DNA from: Spirochaetota bacterium
GTDB lineage: Bacteria > Spirochaetota > UBA4802 > UB4802
Reading direction: 5' to 3'
DNA length: 38,749 nt
Assembly: GCA_029907515.1 (NCBI GenBank)
Contig: JARYLT010000016.1
Location: 1 to 38,749, forward strand
Part shown: one piece after another, positions 1-8,223 of the stretch
Layout of the letters: the number at the start of each line of letters is the position of its first letter
Numbering within the stretch: position 1 is the first letter of the stretch
Notes under the pieces: generated by a model
Told to the model about the DNA's origin: nothing
Seen by the model: the letters and a program-made list of their open reading frames with translations, nothing else
Databases searched by the model: none
Position numbers and translations under genes: made by a program

Positions 1-32
1 TTGGTTGAGTTTTTATTATCTGGTAGGAGTAC

Positions 33-55
33 AATGCTTCTTTACAAGCATTTTT
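33..55 (+). terminator. weak hairpin with T-run, possible terminator
   Basis: AATGCTT (33-39) and AAGCATT (46-52) pair around a 6-nt loop and run into TTTTT. The stem is only 7 bp and AT-rich, so this is a weak terminator candidate for a gene left of the window. Confidence 0.3.
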
Positions 56-102
56 ACACACTCTATGGGACATTACCCTTAAAAAAATTAATGAACAAAT
101 AT

Positions 103-1029
103 TTATCTTATATTTTTAACCAAAATTTTATTTGGAACTAATAAATTTATTATAAAAATCAACCATTTTTTTTCGGCTTCCTGTGGATTGGACTGCCATG
201 CTCGTGCGTGCTTATTGCAATGCGCTGTCCTCATAATCTTTGGTTCTTTGGCTTTTGCAAAAATGCGCTGGCCATGATGATAGGCTATATAATCATCACT
301 ATCACAGTGTATAATAAATACGGGACGTGGTGAAATACTCCCAATAAAATCTTCAGGATTTATACCATTAGTATCTGCTCCCAACCGGATGCTATACACC
401 CACATAACTGCATTAATGATAGGAAATCGTGGCAGGCCAAAATCACGTTTTGCTATTTCAGCAAGCAAATCGCTCAAATTGGCAAAAGCTGCTTCAAATA
501 CACCAGCCTGTATACGTTTGTCACTAGCCATAGCTTGAATTGCAGTGGAAGCTCCCATTGATACACCAAATACACCAATGTTTTTAAAGCCTTTTGATTG
601 TAAAAAATCAACTGCTGCAATCACATCATTTTTTTCATAATAGCCCATGGCTGTTTTTGCCTTATCGCTTTTTCCGTGATTTCGAAGATCAAATAACAAT
701 ACAGTATATCCTGCTTTATGCAGTGCCTTTACCCACCGCAACCCCTCACGTCTGTCAGCGGTAATGCCATGAACCATTACAATTGCTGCATTTGATTTTC
801 CAGGAACAAGCCACCCTTTCAGGGTAAGATTTTCATTATTCTTAAATGTAACATCTTTATACGGTATACCCAGTTCACCTATACCATCGCAATATACAAA
901 ATGATCAACCTGGCATGTATATGGTTTTGGGTTAATAAGCTGATTTGAAAAATGCCATGCAGCACCAAAGACAATGACACACAGCACAATAATAATTGCT
1001 ACACATACTATAATTACTTTTTTAGCCAT
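103..1029 (-). CDS. membrane-anchored alpha/beta hydrolase
   Basis: A 308-residue serine hydrolase of the alpha/beta fold. Residues 4-25 form one hydrophobic segment (uncleaved anchor or signal peptide), so the catalytic domain should lie outside the inner membrane. The nucleophile elbow is GVSMG with Ser157, the acid is probably Asp245 in HCDSDD, and the base His274 in KHARAW. An oxyanion-type HG (87-88) and the FDLRNHGKS turn are typical of this fold. The substrate cannot be told; the family includes esterases, lipases and peptidases. ATG is preceded by GGAGGATACTAC, a good ribosome site. The gene is divergent from the symporter at 1212. Its 3' end contains one arm of an 18-bp inverted repeat whose other arm lies in the divergent promoter region. 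Confidence 0.85.
   Translation of the reverse strand: MAKKVIIVCVAIIIVLCVIVFGAAWHFSNQLINPKPYTCQVDHFVYCDGIGELGIPYKDVTFKNNENLTLKGWLVPGKSNAAIVMVHGITADRREGLRWVKALHKAGYTVLLFDLRNHGKSDKAKTAMGYYEKNDVIAAVDFLQSKGFKNIGVFGVSMGASTAIQAMASDKRIQAGVFEAAFANLSDLLAEIAKRDFGLPRFPIINAVMWVYSIRLGADTNGINPEDFIGSISPRPVFIIHCDSDDYIAYHHGQRIFAKAKEPKIMRTAHCNKHARAWQSNPQEAEKKWLIFIINLLVPNKILVKNIR
156..173. repeat. left arm of 18-bp inverted repeat
   Basis: AAAATCAACCATTTTTTT here is the reverse complement of AAAAAAATGGTTGATTTT near 1129-1146, about 1 kb away. This arm lies inside the 3' end of the hydrolase coding region; the other lies in the intergenic promoter region. Confidence 0.6.
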
Positions 1030-1074
1030 GTAGTATCCTCCAAATCGTTAGATTACATTATAGTGATTATGATA

Positions 1075-1091
1075 ATATAATCGATTTCGAT
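1075..1091. promoter_or_regulatory. direct repeat, possible operator copy 1
   Basis: ATATAATCGATTTCGAT matches ATATAGTCGATACCGAT at 1161-1177 in 14 of 17 positions. Both lie in the 182-bp region between the divergent hydrolase and symporter genes and start 86 bp apart, about eight helical turns. This is the pattern of paired binding sites for one regulator; no protein can be named. Confidence 0.35.
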
Positions 1092-1128
1092 GTTTTGCAA
1101 GAAAAAAATATAGTAACTATCGCCACAT

Positions 1129-1146
1129 AAAAAAATGGTTGATTTT
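1129..1146. repeat. right arm of 18-bp inverted repeat
   Basis: AAAAAAATGGTTGATTTT, the reverse complement of 156-173. Read on this strand, it repeats a piece of the hydrolase 3' coding sequence, and a few bases on both share a GTTC-ending extension with gaps. It sits between the two operator-like repeats. Confidence 0.6.
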
Positions 1147-1160
1147 GATTACATTTGTTC

Positions 1161-1177
1161 ATATAGTCGATACCGAT
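1161..1177. promoter_or_regulatory. direct repeat, possible operator copy 2
   Basis: ATATAGTCGATACCGAT, the second copy of the 17-bp repeat at 1075-1091 (14 of 17 identical). It lies 35 bp upstream of the symporter start, where it could overlap that promoter. Confidence 0.35.
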
Positions 1178-1211
1178 AATTTTCGCACACCTTACCATAA
1201 AAGGATTAGCC

Positions 1212-2699
1212 ATGTGGGAATTTACTCAAACAAGTGTTCACTGGATAGATATCGTTTTGATAGTAAGCTATTTAGCAGGCATAACCGTATTTGGCTTTTA
1301 TTACAAATCACACATTAAAACTGCAAAAGATTATTTTTTGGCCAACAGGTCATTGCCCTGGTGGGTCATAGGTCTTTCAATCATTGGCACCAATATTGGT
1401 TCAAACGATTACATTGGTGCTGCAGGAAATGCCTACAGCATTGGGATAGCTCAGGCAAATTTTGAATGGATAGGTGCTATCCCTGCCATGATACTATCGG
1501 CACTTGTCTTTATTCCATTTTTCTGGCGTGCAGGCGTTTATTCAATACCTGAATATTTGGGCTTGCGATATAATAATGCAGTGCGTTTTATTGCGGCCTG
1601 TGTCATGAGTGTATTTGCAGTGGTTATTGTTGGAGTGTTTCTGTGGGCAACCGCCATTATGCTGCAAACATATTTGGGCTGGCCAATATGGTTTTCAATA
1701 CTGGTAACAGCAACCGTTGTTGGCTTTTATACTATATCGGGCGGGCTTGGCGCAGTTGCTATCACCGATACCGTTCAGACATTCATCATGTTCTTTACAG
1801 CCATTATTGTTGCTTTTATTGGTATTGAAAAAATTGGTGGTTTCGATGTGTTTATAAAAACATTACAAAACAATTACCCTGACCACCTCCATTCATTTTT
1901 GCCTGCCAATCACCCAGTATTCCCATGGCCAGGCGTAATACTGGGACTTGGCATTGTGCTTTCTCCCGCATACTGGTGTGCCAATCAGGCAATTTTACAG
2001 CGAACCTTTGCAGCCAAAAGTGAATGGGATGGCAAAGCTTCAATGATGTTTGCTGCATGCCTTAAAACGTTTGTACCATTTTTAATTGTAATGCCAGGGC
2101 TACTTGCTCTGACCCTTGCAGGCAAAAGTATTACCCACCAGGATCAGGCATTGCCATGGGTTATTAAACATATTCTACCTGCAGGCATTTCAGGCCTTAT
2201 GTTTGTTGCATTCATTGCTGCTTTACAGTCATCGATAGATTCAACCATGAATTCCACCTCGGTTATAATTGTTCGGGATATTATTAATGTTGCCAAAAAA
2301 ACTAAACTGACTGACGGAGCACAATTGCGTCTGGGGAAATTGTTTACATTTATCATTCTTATTGTAGGCATTGCATTTGCACCAATCACAGCTTACTTTC
2401 AGGGTATTTATGTGTATGTGCAATATGCATTATCTCTTTTTCAGGGGCCAATTTTTGCCCTGATGCTCTTTGGTATCTTAGATAAACGTATTACACCTTC
2501 AGCTGGTCTTTTTAGCATGATATCGGGGCTGGCTGTTGCAGCAGTCTTAGGCTGGTTACAGTTCAACATGCTGTATATAGCATTTCTTTCATTTGTATAT
2601 TCGGCGATAGCTCTGTATATTGTTTCCCTGTTTACGAAAAGAAAACCAGAAGCTGAACTGAAAAATGTTGTGTATAGCAATGTTGTTGAAATTGATTAA
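1212..2699 (+). CDS. sodium:solute symporter (SSS family)
   Basis: A 495-residue integral membrane transporter of the SSS/SLC5 family, which uses the sodium gradient to import sugars, amino acids, carboxylates or similar solutes; length and the run of hydrophobic segments fit the usual 13-helix LeuT fold. The N-terminal stretch with AKDYFLANRSLPWW, followed by GTNIGSNDYIGAAGNAY, is the characteristic start of this family, and SIPEYLGLRYN a further family hallmark. The substrate cannot be assigned. ATG at 1212 has AAGGA at good spacing. It is followed 15 bp downstream by a small two-helix protein, probably its partner. A GGCGATAGCTC word lies at 2603-2613. Confidence 0.92.
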   Translation: MWEFTQTSVHWIDIVLIVSYLAGITVFGFYYKSHIKTAKDYFLANRSLPWWVIGLSIIGTNIGSNDYIGAAGNAYSIGIAQANFEWIGAIPAMILSALVFIPFFWRAGVYSIPEYLGLRYNNAVRFIAACVMSVFAVVIVGVFLWATAIMLQTYLGWPIWFSILVTATVVGFYTISGGLGAVAITDTVQTFIMFFTAIIVAFIGIEKIGGFDVFIKTLQNNYPDHLHSFLPANHPVFPWPGVILGLGIVLSPAYWCANQAILQRTFAAKSEWDGKASMMFAACLKTFVPFLIVMPGLLALTLAGKSITHQDQALPWVIKHILPAGISGLMFVAFIAALQSSIDSTMNSTSVIIVRDIINVAKKTKLTDGAQLRLGKLFTFIILIVGIAFAPITAYFQGIYVYVQYALSLFQGPIFALMLFGILDKRITPSAGLFSMISGLAVAAVLGWLQFNMLYIAFLSFVYSAIALYIVSLFTKRKPEAELKNVVYSNVVEID

Positions 2700-2714
2700 T
2701 TGGTGGAGACCCGT

Positions 2715-2918
2715 ATGACAGAAATACTGTATTCACTTCCGCTTTGGTATGCAAAAGTTACAGCAATGCTTATTTTCTTAGGCATGCTTATTGTTGCTTG
2801 GCTTTTGCCGTATAATTTTGTTGTCCAGGGTGCTCCTGATAAAAAACGATGGCGCGATTTACGACTGTGGGCAACCTTATTAACTATAGTACAGTTATTT
2901 ATTTATTATATTTTTTGA
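2715..2918 (+). CDS. small membrane protein paired with symporter
   Basis: A 67-residue protein with two hydrophobic segments (about residues 15-33 and 50-66) separated by a charged KKRWRDLR loop. I chose ATG 2715 over the in-frame TTG at 2700 because GGTGGAG lies just upstream of it. It follows the symporter stop by 15 bp, so the two are surely cotranscribed. Small two-helix proteins in this position accompany several SSS transporters and are thought to be accessory subunits; the role here is inferred from position only. Confidence 0.75.
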   Translation: MTEILYSLPLWYAKVTAMLIFLGMLIVAWLLPYNFVVQGAPDKKRWRDLRLWATLLTIVQLFIYYIF

Positions 2919-2929
2919 ATAGTATATAG

Positions 2930-3692
2930 CAAATCATAAACTCACTACGATACATATTAAAAACAAAATATTTTTTCACCCTGGTTGCTTCTATTATCTT
3001 ATTATTAAGTTCATATGTTTCAGTGCAGGAAGAATATGCATATTTTATGCCATCAGGGAAAATGTTTTTGACTTTCAACGGGGATTTATCCCTGAAAGGG
3101 AATGGCTACGGGAGTAAAGCATCAATAGTTGATACAAACAGTGATGATACGTTGAATGGTGAATCGGGTGCCGCATTCTATTCTTACAAAAACTATTTGC
3201 TAAAATATAGCCATATGTTTAATGATACTGTTGGGGCATATGTGAATGCAGGAATCACAGAAAGAGCATTTAGCGTTGATTATTATTACTCCACAGGTAT
3301 AGAGAATAGTTCACTATAGTATCAACAATATTATCACCTGGAAAGCGGATGCAGGTTAAATATATTTTACAATTGCTATATAGATTTAGGAGCATATTAT
3401 GGCATTCAAAAAGGTAATATGACGTTAACAGTTGAAGATAATATCCTTTTTTTATATGAAAAAGCTAAAAAAAGGGATATAACCATTAAAGAAAATGATT
3501 GGAGAAAAATTAATAAAGATTTTGGACTAACTGTAGCAATGGAATTGATTTTCCCAATTTTTACAGGATAGATTATATTTTGATACCAGTATTAGATTTA
3601 TCAATAGAGTGTTTCCTGCATTTGAACTTGTTGGTAACACATCAGAGGATTTCAAATGGAAAATATACAATGTAAGTCTTGGACTTTTTTAG
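2930..3692 (+). pseudogene. decayed outer-membrane beta-barrel protein gene
   Basis: One reading frame runs from about 2930 through a signal-peptide-like stretch (KTKYFFTLVASIILLLSSYV), an extracytoplasmic segment with alternating aromatic residues, an in-frame TAG at 3317-3319, and on to a TAG at 3569. Reading then continues in another frame from 3567 to the TAG at 3690-3692, ending NVSLGLF, the C-terminal phenylalanine expected for a BAM-assembled barrel. No ATG, GTG or TTG precedes the signal-peptide-like part in frame, so the start also seems lost. At least three lesions (start, nonsense, frameshift) make this a pseudogene of a roughly 250-residue barrel protein. The intact parent family is not recognised. 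It lies downstream of the symporter pair and could once have been its outer-membrane partner. Confidence 0.7.
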
Positions 3693-3748
3693 GAATAACT
3701 GCTGTGTTTTAAAAAACAAAGATATTTTTTAGTTTTAGTTTTACAATT

Positions 3749-3788
3749 AAAGGTGAGTATACGTCTACTCACCTTTATTTATTTTTCT
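3749..3788 (+). terminator. rho-independent terminator
   Basis: AAAGGTGAGTA (3749-3759) and TACTCACCTTT (3766-3776) form a perfect 11-bp stem with a 6-nt loop, followed by a T-rich tail. It ends transcription from the symporter and pseudogene before the AraC-type regulator. Confidence 0.85.
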
Positions 3789-3876
3789 ATTATTTTCTTG
3801 CCATTTTAGTTTTGTTATTTTTAATAAATATATTATTTATTTCACAATTATTTTAATGCAGTGAAATTTTATTAGC

Positions 3877-5007
3877 ATGATACCATTTATTTCCATTCCT
3901 CCTCTACTTATGGCTACTATAGCAGTGTATGTTGCAGTATCATACACTCTTATGTTTGCACGAAGAAAAAATGAACCCGAACATATATGGTTTGCATTAA
4001 TGTGTTATACAATTGCATTGTATGATATATTTTCTGCTTTGCTGTATATGTCGCCATCACCACTTCATTCAATACTGTATCAACGCATGCAATTTGCTGT
4101 ATTGGCATGTTTCATTATAGCAATAACTTGGTTTATTGCTTCACTGGTGCACATTAATTCTGCTTTAGTTTACACCATCACATTGATAATGGGGTTATTT
4201 ATTATAGCTGGATTTGTTTTCGACAGTTCATATACATTAAACCCTTACAACCCATATATAAAGCAATTCCATTTTTTTGGAACAACAATAACGTACAATG
4301 AAGCTGATCCTGGTCTTGTGTATGTGTTACAGTATATTGCCATGTTAATAACTGGTTTATATTTATTATACAAACTTTTTATATGGTGCCGCTATGGTGA
4401 AATTCACATAAAAATTCTATTTATCAGTTTTTCAATTTTCCTACTTGCCAGCATTAATGACGTATGTGTTGGTAAAGGTATGTACCAATTTATTTACATA
4501 CTTGAATATGCCTACTTTTTTGTCATTCTTTCCATGGCATACATTTTACAATCACGCTTCGTTAAGCTCCACAGGGAGATAGAACATCTGACTTTTTTAT
4601 TTAACAGAAAGCTTCTGGAAAAAGAAAGATATTTACAACCAATATCCAGTGAAAGCAAGCATAAACAGCTTTCTGCAACAAACTCAGAAAAGATTCAGCA
4701 TGCCGTTGAGTACATTCATGCAAACTTTGCATTTGATCTATCTCGAGAAGGGCTTGCTGCAATGATTGATTTGCATCCCGATACATTCAGCAGGCTTTTT
4801 AAAACATACACAGGTAAATCCCTCCCTGACTACATAAATGAATTGAGAATTAATTATGCACGGGAATTGCTTACATCAACCAGTGATTCCATAGTAACTA
4901 TCGCCTTTAAAACTGGCTTTGAAAGCCTTTCCACGTTTAACCGTGCATTTCACAAAATTCTTAATACCACTCCAACAGCTTACCGTAAACATAATAGCAA
5001 ATTCTGA
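3877..5007 (+). CDS. AraC-family regulator with membrane sensor domain
   Basis: A 376-residue protein. Residues 1 to about 225 hold seven likely transmembrane segments, like the 7TM sensor part of some histidine kinases; residues 275-376 are a complete AraC/XylS double helix-turn-helix (LSREGLAAMIDLHPDTFSRL for the first, IVTIAFKTGFESLSTFNRAF for the second, ending PTAYRKH). It therefore probably binds DNA while anchored in the inner membrane and senses a ligand in or near the membrane. The kinase, aminotransferase, transporter and aldolase genes that follow are the likely targets. The ribosome site before ATG 3877 is weak. The word TAACTATCGCC occurs in the helix-turn-helix region. Confidence 0.85.
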   Translation: MIPFISIPPLLMATIAVYVAVSYTLMFARRKNEPEHIWFALMCYTIALYDIFSALLYMSPSPLHSILYQRMQFAVLACFIIAITWFIASLVHINSALVYTITLIMGLFIIAGFVFDSSYTLNPYNPYIKQFHFFGTTITYNEADPGLVYVLQYIAMLITGLYLLYKLFIWCRYGEIHIKILFISFSIFLLASINDVCVGKGMYQFIYILEYAYFFVILSMAYILQSRFVKLHREIEHLTFLFNRKLLEKERYLQPISSESKHKQLSATNSEKIQHAVEYIHANFAFDLSREGLAAMIDLHPDTFSRLFKTYTGKSLPDYINELRINYARELLTSTSDSIVTIAFKTGFESLSTFNRAFHKILNTTPTAYRKHNSKF

Positions 5008-5016
5008 TTAATCAGA
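5003..5016. promoter_or_regulatory. 14-bp perfect palindrome, possible operator
   Basis: TCTGATTAATCAGA is a perfect palindrome overlapping the stop codon of the AraC-type gene and 132 bp upstream of the kinase start. It could be a regulator site or a chance event; only one copy was found. Confidence 0.25.
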
Positions 5017-5148
5017 TATTGCGTAGACAAATACACATTTATATCCTATAAAAAAGCATTCTAAGATCCTCTTGCAGTGTAATGTAGAATCGCTATGTAT
5101 GGCGGTTAAGAAAATAAGTTTAAAAGTATTATTTCTGGAGGCATCAAA

Positions 5149-6747
5149 ATGAAACCAACATATATACTAACTCATGACGTGGGTACCACAGGCAACAAAA
5201 CATGCCTTTATAAAGTTGATAATAAAATAACACTTATTGATTCGTATCTGGTGGAATATCCTCTGTATATGCTTCCTGATGGAGGTGTTGAACAAAAAGC
5301 TGACCAGTGGTGGGATGCCATCTGTAAGGCCACAAAGATGGTAATGAAGAAAAGCGGTATTCCACCTGCAAAGATAGCAGCCATGGCATTCTGTGCACAG
5401 ATGCAGGGCTCTGTGTTTATTGACAACGATGGCAATGCATTGCGTAACCCCATGAGTTATTTAGATCAACGTGCTACCAGGCAAATTGAAAAATATCTGT
5501 ACAAAGGAATTGTTAAAATTGAAAAATGGAATGCTTATAAAACTATCAAATCATTAATTGTAACTGGAGGGCTTGCTGCAACGCCAAAAGACCCATTATG
5601 GAAATACCACTGGGTCAAGGATAATGAACCTGATATTTTTGCAAAAGCATACAAGTGGCTTGATGTTAAGGACTATCTGATTTTCAGATGCACCGGGAAA
5701 TTAGGTATGACACAGGATTCAGCTAATGTTACATTTATTTATGATACACGAAAAGGAAGATTGGGCTGGCATAAAGGCTTGTGCAAAATATTTGATGTAA
5801 ACATGGAACACCTGCCTCCTGTGTTCAACTCAACAGATACTATCGGTACTATTACAAAAAAAGCTGCCAGGGAATTAGGTATTGCTGAAGGTATTCCAGT
5901 TTTTGGCGGTGGTGGTGATGTTCCACTTACTCTGGTTGGTTCTGGGTGTACTGACCTGTATGATACAAACATCTATGTTGGAACCAGCGGATGGGTTTCA
6001 TCTAACGTTGATAAACGTATGGTTGATATTGGCAACTTTATTGCTTCAATCCTGGGATCTATCCCCAATCATTATGTGTATGTTGCCGAACAGGAAACTG
6101 CTGGTGCCTGTTTAAAATGGGTTCGTGATCATTTAGCTTTAGATGAAATAGGGATGTATTTGCAGGCTCGCCATATTGCAGACAAAAGTAAGGAATACGA
6201 ATCTTTGTATGATTTTTTGAATACGGTTGTAATGCAAACACCTCCTGGAGCCGGTAATGTTCTGTTCACACCGTGGCTCCATGGAAACCGTTCACCACGT
6301 GAAGACCCGTATGCTCGTGGCATGTTCTTTAACTTGAGTTTGACAACCGGCAAACGACAGATGATACGAAGTGTGCTTGAAGGCGTTGCATACCATATAC
6401 GCTGGATGCTGGAAGCTATGGAAAAAAAGATACCCCGTCAGAAGGTGCTGCGGTTTGCCGGTGGTGGTGCAAAATCTGATGTGTGGTGCCAGATTATGGC
6501 TGATATTACCGGCAGGCAGGTTGAGGCTATTGAAAATGAGATCAATGCCGGTACAGTTGGTGCTACGGTTGTTTGTGCTGTTGGTTTGGGGATTTTATCT
6601 TCATTCAATGAAGCAAAGCGTCTGGTGGGAGTGCGAAAAATTTTCAAGCCACAACCGCAATACGCTGATATGTATACACGCAATTTCAAAGTTTTTACCA
6701 AACTGTATGAAAAGAACAAAGATCTTTTTAAAATACTTAATTATTAG
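5149..6747 (+). CDS. FGGY-family carbohydrate kinase, xylulokinase-like
   Basis: A 532-residue cytoplasmic sugar kinase of the FGGY family, which phosphorylates ketoses or polyols with ATP. The N-terminal phosphate loop HDVGTTGNKTCLY contains Asp10; the catalytic base is probably Asp257 in GGGGDVPL; the C-terminal ATP-site signature includes GGGAKSD with WCQIMADITG. Overall it resembles xylulokinases more than glycerol kinases, but the substrate is not settled. ATG 5149 has GGAGG in front. It is first in a set with an aminotransferase, MFS carrier and class II aldolase (gaps of 17, 1 and 135 bp), so its product may be the phosphorylated substrate of the aldolase. Confidence 0.88.
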   Translation: MKPTYILTHDVGTTGNKTCLYKVDNKITLIDSYLVEYPLYMLPDGGVEQKADQWWDAICKATKMVMKKSGIPPAKIAAMAFCAQMQGSVFIDNDGNALRNPMSYLDQRATRQIEKYLYKGIVKIEKWNAYKTIKSLIVTGGLAATPKDPLWKYHWVKDNEPDIFAKAYKWLDVKDYLIFRCTGKLGMTQDSANVTFIYDTRKGRLGWHKGLCKIFDVNMEHLPPVFNSTDTIGTITKKAARELGIAEGIPVFGGGGDVPLTLVGSGCTDLYDTNIYVGTSGWVSSNVDKRMVDIGNFIASILGSIPNHYVYVAEQETAGACLKWVRDHLALDEIGMYLQARHIADKSKEYESLYDFLNTVVMQTPPGAGNVLFTPWLHGNRSPREDPYARGMFFNLSLTTGKRQMIRSVLEGVAYHIRWMLEAMEKKIPRQKVLRFAGGGAKSDVWCQIMADITGRQVEAIENEINAGTVGATVVCAVGLGILSSFNEAKRLVGVRKIFKPQPQYADMYTRNFKVFTKLYEKNKDLFKILNY

Positions 6748-6764
6748 AGTTTAGGAGGAATACA

Positions 6765-8222
6765 ATGAAACAGGAATATGCCATTTCACACTGGCCAGAT
6801 TCAAAAGAAATTCTTGAAAAATTGAGGGTTCTTGCAAATGAACTACCGGTGTATCAGATCAACCGTAATAAAATGAATGAATACCTTGAAAAGTATGAAA
6901 CAAAATTTAAATCATCAAAGCAACTGGTAGAAAAAGCCAGGCAACGAATACCTGGTGGTGTACAGCATAACTTAGCTTTTAATTATCCATTTCCTTTAGC
7001 AATAGCAAAAGCTGATGGTGCCTATCTATATGATGTTGATGGCAATAAGTTTATAGATTTTCTTCAGGCTGGTGGCCCAACCGTACTTGGCAGCAATTAC
7101 AAACCTGTTCGCGATAAAGTTATAGAAGTTATCAATGAGTGCAGCCCGGTCACAGGTTTATTTCATGAATATGAGTTACTTCTGGCAGAGCTTATACACT
7201 CACATATTCCATCTGTTGAATTATTCCGATCTCTTGCCAGTGGAACCGAAGGATGTATGGCAGCAATAAGGGCTGCACGATGCTTCACCGATAAAAAGTA
7301 TATCATCAAGGTTGGCGGTGCCTATCACGGCTGGAGCGATCAGATGGTATTTGCAATGCGAATACCAGGACTGGGGACTCTGGATTCTCATGGCATACCA
7401 GAAGGTTGTTATACCTACATGCAAGAATTTTATCCAAATGATATTGATGGCTTGGAAAAATTACTGAAAGAAAACGAATCAAAGGGTGGCACTGCTGCTG
7501 TTATAGTAGAACCGCTGGGTCCTGAAAGCGGTACACGGCCAGTACATTATGATTTTAATGCTAAAGTGCGTGAACTATGCGATAAATACAATTCACTGCT
7601 CATCTTTGACGAGGTGGTTACCGCTTTTAGAGTTGGACTTGGCGGTGCGCAGGGCTATTTTGGTGTTAAACCCGATTTAACAGTATTTGGCAAATGTGTT
7701 GCAGGTGGGTATCCTGCTGCAGGAGGTGTTGGCGGCAGAAGAGAAATTATGGAAACGTTTGCAGCAGGTATTCAGGGTTTAAAAAAGCGCACCATGGTTG
7801 GTGGCACCCTATCTGCAAATCCTTTGTCATGCGCAGCCGGATATTTTGCCATTAAAGCTATTGAGGAAACACAGGCACATATAAAAGCAGGAAAAGCAGG
7901 CGATAAACTTACACAAGGATTACAGGAAATATTTAAACGATATGACCTACCCTTTGTAGCATTTAATCATGGCTCAATATGCCACATGGAAACTGGTGCT
8001 GCCATGTTAATGGAATTAACCAACCCCAAGATATTTGAACAGGTTGGACAGCGTCGTAAGGTCATGGAAGAGCTTGGAGCAGCACTCATGGTTGAAGGCA
8101 TCATAACACTAGCGGGAAGCCGCATTTACACAAGTATGGCTGACACTGATGATGTCATTGATGATGCATTAGAGCGATTTGACAGAGTATTTAAATATTT
8201 TGAACCAGTTAAGGAGAAATGA
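6765..8222 (+). CDS. class III PLP aminotransferase (GSA-aminomutase-like)
   Basis: A 485-residue fold-type I PLP enzyme of aminotransferase class III. It has SGTE (159-162) for phosphate contact, AYHGW (186-190), FDEVV (281-285) with the Asp that binds the PLP ring nitrogen, and the Schiff-base Lys310 in VFGKCVAGGYP. The core is closest in pattern to glutamate-1-semialdehyde aminomutase and related omega-aminotransferases, but an N-terminal extension of about 50 residues and the catabolic neighbours argue against a haem role. It may remove the amino group of an amine-bearing substrate, or use one as donor. GGAGG precedes ATG 6765. It lies 17 bp after the kinase and 1 bp before the transporter. 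Confidence 0.85.
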   Translation: MKQEYAISHWPDSKEILEKLRVLANELPVYQINRNKMNEYLEKYETKFKSSKQLVEKARQRIPGGVQHNLAFNYPFPLAIAKADGAYLYDVDGNKFIDFLQAGGPTVLGSNYKPVRDKVIEVINECSPVTGLFHEYELLLAELIHSHIPSVELFRSLASGTEGCMAAIRAARCFTDKKYIIKVGGAYHGWSDQMVFAMRIPGLGTLDSHGIPEGCYTYMQEFYPNDIDGLEKLLKENESKGGTAAVIVEPLGPESGTRPVHYDFNAKVRELCDKYNSLLIFDEVVTAFRVGLGGAQGYFGVKPDLTVFGKCVAGGYPAAGGVGGRREIMETFAAGIQGLKKRTMVGGTLSANPLSCAAGYFAIKAIEETQAHIKAGKAGDKLTQGLQEIFKRYDLPFVAFNHGSICHMETGAAMLMELTNPKIFEQVGQRRKVMEELGAALMVEGIITLAGSRIYTSMADTDDVIDDALERFDRVFKYFEPVKEK

Positions 8223-8223
8223 T

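Noticed and set aside
34-141. 35-codon frame with AGGAG upstream at the left edge
   Set aside because: It overlaps the 3' end of the hydrolase gene and a hairpin, and its composition looks like non-coding AT-rich DNA.
93-1160. Hydrolase gene as a small transposable unit with terminal inverted repeats
   Set aside because: The left arm is inside the coding region, the second short match (GAACAAAT/ATTTGTTC) is unequally spaced, and no target duplication or transposase is seen.
5149-6747. Glycerol kinase partner of glpABC
   Set aside because: The sequence pattern is closer to xylulokinase and the gene lies in a different operon with an aldolase.
6765-8222. hemL (haem biosynthesis)
   Set aside because: N-terminal extension and catabolic neighbours; no other haem genes nearby.
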